Below, in pieces: positions 51,344 through 56,577 of a stretch of DNA of 56,577 nucleotides. The notes below the pieces were generated by a model. That model was not told the DNA's origin. It saw nothing but the letters and a program-made list of their open reading frames with translations, and did no database searches. Numbering within the stretch: position 1 is the stretch's first letter; each line of letters begins with the position of its first letter. Made by a program: the position numbers and the translations under genes. Source of the stretch: Herminiimonas sp. (GTDB lineage Bacteria; Pseudomonadota; Gammaproteobacteria; Burkholderiales; Burkholderiaceae_D); assembly GCA_028292265.1 (NCBI GenBank), contig JAQGMR010000034.1, positions 1 through 56,577 on the forward strand. Direction: 5' to 3'.

Positions 51344-52363
51344 CTAAATGACGCATCCTGCAGAACCCGCAGTCGATTCTCGCTCGATGATACGAAACCC
51401 AATATCGATGACTGGGGAAGACACCGGCTCGTTGTTGCAGCGGTCAATGATGAGCGTGGCGGCCATCCGGCCAATCTCCGCGGCGTCGATGCGCACAGTA
51501 GAAAGCGAAGGCTCCAGATGCGCGGAGAAATCCGCGTCACCGAAGCCGCATACAGCCAGGTCTTCAGGAATGCGCAGGCCGCGTGAAAGGGCTTCGACGA
51601 GCACCCCCTGCGCCAGCGCGTCCGAACTGCAGAAGATGGCCTGGATGCCTGGATCCTGGCGCAACAGTTCGGCCAGGGCGCGACGGCCCAAGGCCAGGCT
51701 GCTGGGCGCAGGCACCGTGGCGGTTGGCACATCGTGCCCCACGGCGGCGACGAAACCTTCGCGGCGCTTCTGCGCGCGGTGATCGTCCCCCGTGGCGATC
51801 GCTAGTCGATGCCAGCCCTTGCCCAGGAAGTAATCGGCGGCCGCGCTGCCTACCTTCAGATGCGAGAAGCCGACAGCCATGTCCACCGGTCGCTCGCTCA
51901 GGTCCCAGGTCTCCACGACAGGAATGCCAAGCTTGCGCAGTTGCTCGCGCGCCCGCGCGGAATGGAGGAGGCCGGTCACAACCAGGCCGTCGGGGCGCCG
52001 GCCCATGATCGTTGCGATCAACTTCTCCTCGCGTGCATGGTCGTAGCCGCTCTGGCCCAGGATGAGCTGATAGCCATGCTGGTCCAGCGTCTCGGTTAGA
52101 GACTGCACGGTGGGCAGGAACTGGGGCACTGAGATGATCGGCACCAGCCCCGCGACCGTCATGCTGCGGCGTGACCTGAGCCCGCCGGCCAGCAGGTTGG
52201 GGATATAGCCGGTGCGGATCACGGCCTCCTGCACACGCTCGATCGTCGCCGTCGAAACCAGCGACGGATTTCCGAGGGCGCGCGAGGCCGTGATCAACGA
52301 GACGCTGGCTTCACGGGCGACATCGCGGAGGGTAGCGTTTTTGGCGGCAGGCGGGCGGAACAT
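51344..52363 (-). CDS. LacI-family repressor of the galactarate locus
   Basis: This protein of about 339 residues has a LacI-type helix-turn-helix (NATLRDVAREASVSLITASRAL) and a full effector domain. The ATG at 52363 is chosen because the helix-turn-helix then starts about ten residues in, as is usual; an upstream alternative at 52414 adds a stretch over the operator. It is divergent from the galactarate/talarate dehydratase gene with 88 bases between. The palindrome at 52391-52406 lies in this spacer and is its likely operator. The inducer is probably an aldarate. Confidence 0.87.
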   Translation of the reverse strand: MFRPPAAKNATLRDVAREASVSLITASRALGNPSLVSTATIERVQEAVIRTGYIPNLLAGGLRSRRSMTVAGLVPIISVPQFLPTVQSLTETLDQHGYQLILGQSGYDHAREEKLIATIMGRRPDGLVVTGLLHSARAREQLRKLGIPVVETWDLSERPVDMAVGFSHLKVGSAAADYFLGKGWHRLAIATGDDHRAQKRREGFVAAVGHDVPTATVPAPSSLALGRRALAELLRQDPGIQAIFCSSDALAQGVLVEALSRGLRIPEDLAVCGFGDADFSAHLEPSLSTVRIDAAEIGRMAATLIIDRCNNEPVSSPVIDIGFRIIERESTAGSAGCVI

Positions 52364-52390
52364 GGGTGCAGTCCAGTCTTGACAAAATGA

Positions 52391-52406
52391 ATGATAACGA
52401 TACCAT
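52391..52406. promoter_or_regulatory. LacI-type operator in the talarate/galactarate spacer
   Basis: ATGATAACGATACCAT is a near-palindrome (12 of 16 positions symmetric) with a central CG, in the form used by LacI-family repressors. It lies between the repressor gene and the dehydratase gene and is positioned to control both. Its core TGATAACGATACCA differs by one base from the site at 22021 near the gluconate operon, which raises the question of cross-talk. Confidence 0.65.
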
Positions 52407-52451
52407 GCCTTCACGCACGGGTATTCTCAGGCCCGTTTTCTTGGACTACCA

Positions 52452-53609
52452 ATGACAACGTTATCAATGCCCACCTCCTCAAGCGACACACGCATCGCAC
52501 GCATCAACCTTTCCTCTTGTTACCTGCCGCTCGCGCAGCCGATCAGCGACGCTAAGGTGCTCACCGGCCGCCAGAAGCCGATGACCGAAGTCGCGATGCT
52601 CTTTGCCGAGGTGCTGACGATGGATGGGCAGCAGGGCTTGGGCTTTAGTTATTCAAAGCGTGCAGGGGGGCAAGGCCAGTTTGCCCATGCGCACGAGATC
52701 GCGCCCAACCTCCTCGGCGAGGACGCAAGCGACATTGGCCGCCTGTGGGACAAGCTTTGCTGGGCGGGCGCTTCGGTTGGCCGGAGCGGACTTGCCACGC
52801 AAGCCATCGGCGCCTTCGACGTCGCACTTTGGGACCTCAAGGCGCGTCGCGCCGGCCTCTCGCTCGCGAAGCTGCTGGGCGCTTATCGCGATTCCGTTCC
52901 CTGCTACAACACGTCGGGCGGTTTCCTGCACACGCCGACGGAGCAGCTCGTGATCAACGCCGCCGCGTCGATCGAGCGCGGCATCGGGGGCATCAAGCTG
53001 AAGGTGGGGCAGCCGGACCGCAACCTCGACGTGAGGCGACTGGAAGCCGTGCGCAAGCATCTGGGCGACTCCGTACCAATCATGGTGGACGCGAACCAGC
53101 AGTGGGATCGCCCGACCGCGCAGCGCATGTGCCGCATCTTCGAGACGTTCAACCTTGTGTGGATCGAGGAACCGCTGGACGCTTACGACCACGAGGGACA
53201 TGCGGCGCTCGCGCTCCAGTTCGACACCCCTATCGCCACGGGTGAGATGCTTACCAGCGCAGCGGAACACGGCGACCTGATCCGGCATCGCGCGGCCGAC
53301 TACCTGATGCCCGACGCGCCGCGCGTTGGCGGCATCACGCCTTTTCTGAAAATCGCTGCACAGGCGGACGAGGCGGGGCTGCTGATTGCCCCGCATTTCG
53401 CAATGGAGCTGCACATCCACCTTGCGGCGGCCTACCCACGTGAAGGCTGGGTGGAGCACTTCGACTGGCTGGAGCCCCTGTTCAACGAGCGCATCGACAT
53501 CCGCGGCGGACGCATGCTGGTGCCTACCCGGCCCGGCTTGGGCTTGACTCTCAGCGAGCAGGCGCGAGGGTGGACGCGCGAGCACGCCGTGTTTGAACAC
53601 CGGACATAG
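52452..53609 (+). CDS. L-talarate/galactarate dehydratase (enolase superfamily)
   Basis: This 385-residue enzyme of the mandelate racemase subgroup dehydrates galactarate and L-talarate. The catalytic set is complete: K182-x-K184 (IKLKVGQPD), metal ligands D213 (MVDANQQWD), E239 (WIEEPL) and E265 (GEMLTS), and H315 (APHFAMELH) with its Asp partner D288. From memory these have the same spacing as the Salmonella TalrD/GalrD enzyme, displaced by 13 residues, which supports the assignment. It is divergent from a LacI gene and followed 32 bases later by a Bug receptor. Confidence 0.88.
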   Translation: MTTLSMPTSSSDTRIARINLSSCYLPLAQPISDAKVLTGRQKPMTEVAMLFAEVLTMDGQQGLGFSYSKRAGGQGQFAHAHEIAPNLLGEDASDIGRLWDKLCWAGASVGRSGLATQAIGAFDVALWDLKARRAGLSLAKLLGAYRDSVPCYNTSGGFLHTPTEQLVINAAASIERGIGGIKLKVGQPDRNLDVRRLEAVRKHLGDSVPIMVDANQQWDRPTAQRMCRIFETFNLVWIEEPLDAYDHEGHAALALQFDTPIATGEMLTSAAEHGDLIRHRAADYLMPDAPRVGGITPFLKIAAQADEAGLLIAPHFAMELHIHLAAAYPREGWVEHFDWLEPLFNERIDIRGGRMLVPTRPGLGLTLSEQARGWTREHAVFEHRT

Positions 53610-53641
53610 ATCCTTTTTCTTTTAACCACAGGAGACAACCA

Positions 53642-54604
53642 ATGAAAAAATTCCTCATCGCCGCAGCGCTCGGCTTTGCCGCTTTTGCCGCGCAAGCACA
53701 GACGTGGCCGGCAGGGAAGCCGGTCACCCTGATTGTGCCTTTCCCACCCGGCGGTTCAACAGACATGATCGCCCGCATCTTGTCCGTCAAACTGCCAGAG
53801 AAGCTTGGCGGAACTTTCATCGTGCAAAACACGCCCGGAGCTGGTGGCACGATCGGCGCCGCCACAGCGAAGCGCGCGCCAGCCGACGGGTCGACGATCT
53901 TCGTTTCGTCGCTTGGACCGTTCGTAATTGGGCCGCACCTGATGAAGGGACTGCCGTACGACCCGCGGAAGGACTTCGATTACATCACCGTAGCGGTGCA
54001 GGCGCCTAACGTCCTCGCGGTGCCGGCGAATTCGCCGTACCGCTCGGTGAAAGAGGTGCTTACGGAACTACAGGCACATCCGGGCAAGATGACGTTCGCT
54101 TCTGCCGGTGTGGGTACGAGTGACCACCTGACCGCGGAATTGTTCTGGCAGGAGACCGGGACCAAGGGCAATCATGTGCCGTACAAGGGGGGCGCTCCGG
54201 CGATGCAGGACCTGCTCGGAGGGCAGGTCGAGGCAACCTTCATGAATATCAACACGGGGCTGCCGAACATCAAGGCTGGGAAGCTTCGGGCACTTGCGAT
54301 CACCAGCGCGCAACGCTCGCCTTTGATGCCCGACGTGCCCACCATGGCGGAGCTTGGGTTCAAGGGCGTGACCGTCTATTCCTGGCAGGCTATCGCCGCT
54401 CCGAAGGGCCTGCCGAGTGACATCAAAGCCAAGCTGTTCGCCACAATAAAACAGGTGCTGCAGGACCCTCAGGTGGCAAAACCGCTGCTGGACCTTGGCT
54501 TCGAGGTCGTGGCCAACACGCCGGATCAGTTCACGGCGTTTCAGGCGGACGAATTCATACGTTGGGGGAAGGTAATCACGACGGGGAAAATTACCGCCGA
54601 TTAA
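53642..54604 (+). CDS. Bug/TctC-family periplasmic substrate receptor
   Basis: This 320-residue receptor has a signal peptide (KKFLIAAALGFAAFAAQA), then VTLIVPFPPGGSTDMIARILSVKL, QNTPGAGGTIG and PYKGGAPAMQDLLGGQVEATF, and ends FIRWGKVITTGKI. The ribosome site AGGAGAC precedes the ATG. It is 32 bases after the galactarate dehydratase gene and likely binds an aldarate for that enzyme. No membrane subunits are near. An AraC-type gene follows 14 bases on. Confidence 0.9.
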   Translation: MKKFLIAAALGFAAFAAQAQTWPAGKPVTLIVPFPPGGSTDMIARILSVKLPEKLGGTFIVQNTPGAGGTIGAATAKRAPADGSTIFVSSLGPFVIGPHLMKGLPYDPRKDFDYITVAVQAPNVLAVPANSPYRSVKEVLTELQAHPGKMTFASAGVGTSDHLTAELFWQETGTKGNHVPYKGGAPAMQDLLGGQVEATFMNINTGLPNIKAGKLRALAITSAQRSPLMPDVPTMAELGFKGVTVYSWQAIAAPKGLPSDIKAKLFATIKQVLQDPQVAKPLLDLGFEVVANTPDQFTAFQADEFIRWGKVITTGKITAD

Positions 54605-54618
54605 GTGGAAGTCGTGCG

Positions 54619-55086
54619 ATGACCATCAGGTCTTGGCGCCTGGAGTTGCCTCGATCGGAGCCCCGCCGTAACTATGTGCCAGTAGCGCAAGACGCCAGCG
54701 ATCAAGAACTCGCCACTTGCGCACGCGCAGTTACCACCAGGCTTTCTTCGATACATCCTTCTTCCGCCAAGCCTGTCGACAAGCGGATTGCGCGCGCCGT
54801 CGACATCCTCCATGGACGGCTCGCCGATGCAGTCACGATGAGCGAGATTGCCAAAGCTGTTCATCTTTCCCCCGAGTGTTTCCGTCATCTTTTCCTCCAG
54901 GAGACCGGCATACGCTTCCGACCTTATGTGCTCTGGCTGCGGATGGAACTTGCAGTCGCGTTGTATGGGGCTGGCAGCAACCTGACAGAAGCGTCCCATG
55001 CCGGAGGCTTTGCCGACTCCGCCCACTTCTCCCGCACGTTCAAGCGCATGTTCGGCGTGACTGCAATCGGCGTCCAGCGCGCCTAG
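54619..55086 (+). CDS. Short AraC-family DNA-binding protein
   Basis: This 155-residue protein consists almost wholly of the two AraC helix-turn-helix motifs (VTMSEIAKAVHLSPECFRHLFLQETG, then SNLTEASHAGGFADSAHFSRTFKRMFG). Only about 55 residues precede them, too few for a usual sensor domain. The ATG at 54619 has GGAAG upstream. It lies 14 bases after the Bug receptor, so it is likely co-transcribed with the galactarate genes and may act on them or on a distant target. It may be a truncated regulator rather than a complete one. Confidence 0.8.
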   Translation: MTIRSWRLELPRSEPRRNYVPVAQDASDQELATCARAVTTRLSSIHPSSAKPVDKRIARAVDILHGRLADAVTMSEIAKAVHLSPECFRHLFLQETGIRFRPYVLWLRMELAVALYGAGSNLTEASHAGGFADSAHFSRTFKRMFGVTAIGVQRA

Positions 55087-55243
55087 CCGGCGCAGGCCTG
55101 CTCCCTTGTTTGCCCGTAGTCTCGGCTGCCTGGCTCGTCACTGGCGAGCACGCAGCGCATTGTTTGCGATTAGCCGTTTCGTTCAATCCGCAATGCGGGC
55201 GCACTCCTAAACTAGCATCACTTTCAACCAAAGGAGAAACTCC

Positions 55244-55408
55244 ATGAACGCCACCACCCAAGCCCCATGCACCTGCACCAACTGCCCAGGCCAGAGCTGC
55301 AGCTGCGGCTGCCAGAGTCGTCCGATACAACAGGCCGTCCCGAATGCCATTTGTGCCTGCGGCCCGCAATGCAAGTGCGGTCCCGGATGTGCCTGCGCCC
55401 CGCAATAG
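55244..55408 (+). CDS. Metallothionein-like cysteine-rich small protein
   Basis: This 54-residue protein has 12 cysteines (22%), almost all in CxC and CxxC arrangements at residues 9, 11, 14, 19, 21, 23, 37, 39, 43, 45, 49 and 51. They form two clusters of six, separated by a Cys-free hinge (residues 24-36), the usual form of a two-domain metal-thiolate protein. The ATG has AAAGGAG upstream, so translation is likely. It probably binds Cu(I) or Zn(II) in the cytoplasm, as no signal is present. It is 90 bases before a lipoprotein and dihaem peroxidase on the same strand. Not obviously like the cyanobacterial SmtA sequence. Confidence 0.8.
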   Translation: MNATTQAPCTCTNCPGQSCSCGCQSRPIQQAVPNAICACGPQCKCGPGCACAPQ

Positions 55409-55498
55409 AGACTGCCGCTGCGGTCTCCTCCAACGCAGGAAACCGGCAGCGTCATGTCTGTTGCCGATCGGATCAAACCAACATAGGAAACTCACGCC

Positions 55499-55954
55499 AT
55501 GCTTCGACCATTTTTTTCCCTGATTGCCTTCACCGGGCTACTTTCCTTGTCCGCCTGCATGACCCCGCCATCTGGACTAAACCTTTCGCTGGACCGTCCG
55601 ACCGCGGAAGATAAATATCACGTCGCCATGCATCCGCTCGCCGAGCCAATCGCCATCAACAAGATCCACGCATGGGAGATACAGCTGCGTACCCCTTCAG
55701 GTGAAGCTGTATCGGGCGCAAAGATCGACGTCGGCGGCGGTATGCCCCAACATGGGCATGGCTTCCCGACACAGCCGCGCGTGACAAAGGAACTGGGCAA
55801 CGGTCGGTATCTGCTCGAAGGCATGAAATTCAGCATGCCGGGATGGTGGGAAATCAGGCTGACGGTGCATGCCGCGTCCGGCACCGATGAAGTCACGCTC
55901 AATACGATCATCGCGCCCGGCGCCGCGCCGGCGATGGCTTCGGCGCAACGCTGA
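55499..55954 (+). CDS. YtkA/FixH-like lipoprotein
   Basis: This 151-residue protein has a lipoprotein signal (LLSLSAC with Cys20 as the lipid site) and a YtkA/FixH-like beta-domain: HAWEIQLRTPSGEAVSGAKIDVGGGMPQHGHGFPTQP. The PQHGHGF segment with His85, His87 and nearby Met82 is a possible copper site. It lies between the metallothionein-like and dihaem peroxidase genes and is only 12 bases before the latter, so it should be co-expressed. It probably sits in the inner or outer membrane facing the periplasm. Confidence 0.8.
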   Translation: MLRPFFSLIAFTGLLSLSACMTPPSGLNLSLDRPTAEDKYHVAMHPLAEPIAINKIHAWEIQLRTPSGEAVSGAKIDVGGGMPQHGHGFPTQPRVTKELGNGRYLLEGMKFSMPGWWEIRLTVHAASGTDEVTLNTIIAPGAAPAMASAQR

Positions 55955-55966
55955 GCGGGTGACTTC

Positions 55967-56577
55967 ATGAAGCCCTCCAGGCGTTGGCTCATTGCACTGA
56001 TCGGAGGCACGCTGCTGGCCGGCGCCGCACAGGCCAGCCTCTTTGGCCTGCCCGGTATCGACGGCTGGAGTGCCGACGAGATGTCGGTCCTGTCCTCGAT
56101 GCGCTTGTCGGAACTTGCGCCTGCGCCGGCAGACCCGTCGAATGGCCATGAATCGTCCAGTGCCGCTGTCGGACTCGGGCAACGCATCTTCTTCGACCAG
56201 CGCTTCAGCGGCAACGGTGCCGTATCCTGCGCGAGCTGCCACCAGCCGGATCGGCAGTTTCAGGACGGACGTCCGCTAGCACTGGGCATGGGCACTGGCG
56301 CCCGACGCACCATGCCGGTGGTCGGGGCCGGATATAGCCCCTTCCTGTTCTGGGACGGCCGCAAGGATAGCTTGTGGTCGCAGGCCTTGGGGCCGATGGA
56401 AGACCCGGCAGAACACGGAGGAAACCGGACGGCCTATGCCCATGTCCTCAAGGCACACTACCGCGCGGACTACGAAGCAGTCTTCGGTCCTCTGCCGGAC
56501 CTCGCACGACTGCCTATGGACGCCAGCCCGCTCGGCACGCCAGAACAACGGGCCGCCTGGAACACCTTGAGTGAAGA
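55967..56577 (+). CDS. Dihaem cytochrome c peroxidase/MauG-family protein, partial
   Basis: This gene runs off the right edge after about 203 codons. A signal peptide (KPSRRWLIALIGGTLLAGAAQA) leads to a mature protein with the first haem motif C88-A-S-C91-H92 (SCASCHQPDRQF), and FWDGRKDSLWSQALGPMEDP, a conserved stretch of this family. The first ATG at 55967 follows the lipoprotein gene by 12 bases. It acts in the periplasm as a peroxidase or as a MauG-type oxidant of a partner protein. The second haem site is out of view. Confidence 0.88.
   Translation, partial: MKPSRRWLIALIGGTLLAGAAQASLFGLPGIDGWSADEMSVLSSMRLSELAPAPADPSNGHESSSAAVGLGQRIFFDQRFSGNGAVSCASCHQPDRQFQDGRPLALGMGTGARRTMPVVGAGYSPFLFWDGRKDSLWSQALGPMEDPAEHGGNRTAYAHVLKAHYRADYEAVFGPLPDLARLPMDASPLGTPEQRAAWNTLSE

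Noticed and set aside
55407..55480. Inverted repeats after the metallothionein-like gene as a terminator
   Set aside because: CTGCCG/CGGCAG and neighbouring repeats can pair, but no T tract follows, so a terminator call is not supported.
1..56577. CRISPR array, prophage or conjugative element
   Set aside because: No regularly spaced repeats, phage structural genes, integrase or transfer genes were seen; only a small IS21 relic is present.

Overview
The window looks like chromosomal DNA of a betaproteobacterium of the order Burkholderiales. The family is not certain; an Oxalobacteraceae-like or Alcaligenaceae-like organism would fit. This rests on the G+C-rich coding sequence, five separate Bug/TctC-type periplasmic receptors without membrane partners, many LysR and LacI regulators, and repeated small acyl-CoA catabolic clusters. 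It reads as an accessory catabolic region: many small, separately regulated operons, several decaying genes and one insertion-sequence remnant. No rRNA, tRNA or CRISPR array was seen.

Region by region. 1-8170 (+) holds the tail of a Bug receptor, a cysteine-dioxygenase-like thiol dioxygenase, an enolase-superfamily dehydratase, an AhpD/CMD protein, a 2-hydroxyacid dehydrogenase, an AcuI-like reductase, an acyl-CoA ligase and two tandem crotonase paralogues with a decayed CMD gene between them. 8504-10786 (-) has a FAD monooxygenase and a Bug receptor. 11128-13020 encodes a MerR regulator fused to a SAM methyltransferase, behind a classic MerR promoter. 13040-13809 contains an IS21-family istA remnant. 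13810-17118 is a PaaX-like regulator divergent from a crotonase and an acyl-CoA ligase. 17265-21829 (-) is a gluconate operon (gluconokinase, TRAP transporter, LacI/GntR repressor) with palindromic operators. 22508-28670 (+) is a crotonase, a three-gene ABC importer and a CoA-transferase, which suggests import followed by CoA activation of one carboxylate.

28785-34690 holds a duplicated monooxygenase 3' end, two glutathione transferases, a DoxX protein, hydrolases, a LysR regulator and a cupin. 35200-37967 is a tight four-gene operon (DUF2239, MATE pump, GIY-YIG-like protein, MarR) with twin ACCCGGGT sites inside a near-consensus promoter and an apparently leaderless first gene. 37988-41742 (-) has two Bug receptors and a Tat-exported amidohydrolase. 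41907-46238 has a LysR regulator divergent from a quinone reductase, an exported hydrolase, a tautomerase, an unknown protein and a frameshifted DUF3861 gene. 46362-50308 (-) holds a DedA-rhodanese fusion, an ABM-membrane protein, an extradiol-dioxygenase-fold enzyme, a DoxX protein and an NADP-binding reductase, with a LysR gene alongside at 50466. 51344-55086 is a galactarate/talarate locus: LacI repressor, dehydratase with all catalytic residues, Bug receptor and a short AraC-type protein.

The right edge (55244-56577) has a 54-residue, 12-cysteine metallothionein-like protein, a His/Met-bearing YtkA/FixH-like lipoprotein and the start of a dihaem cytochrome c peroxidase. This possible metal-handling or redox module and the DUF2239-MATE-GIY-YIG-MarR operon are the two best candidates for undescribed systems.
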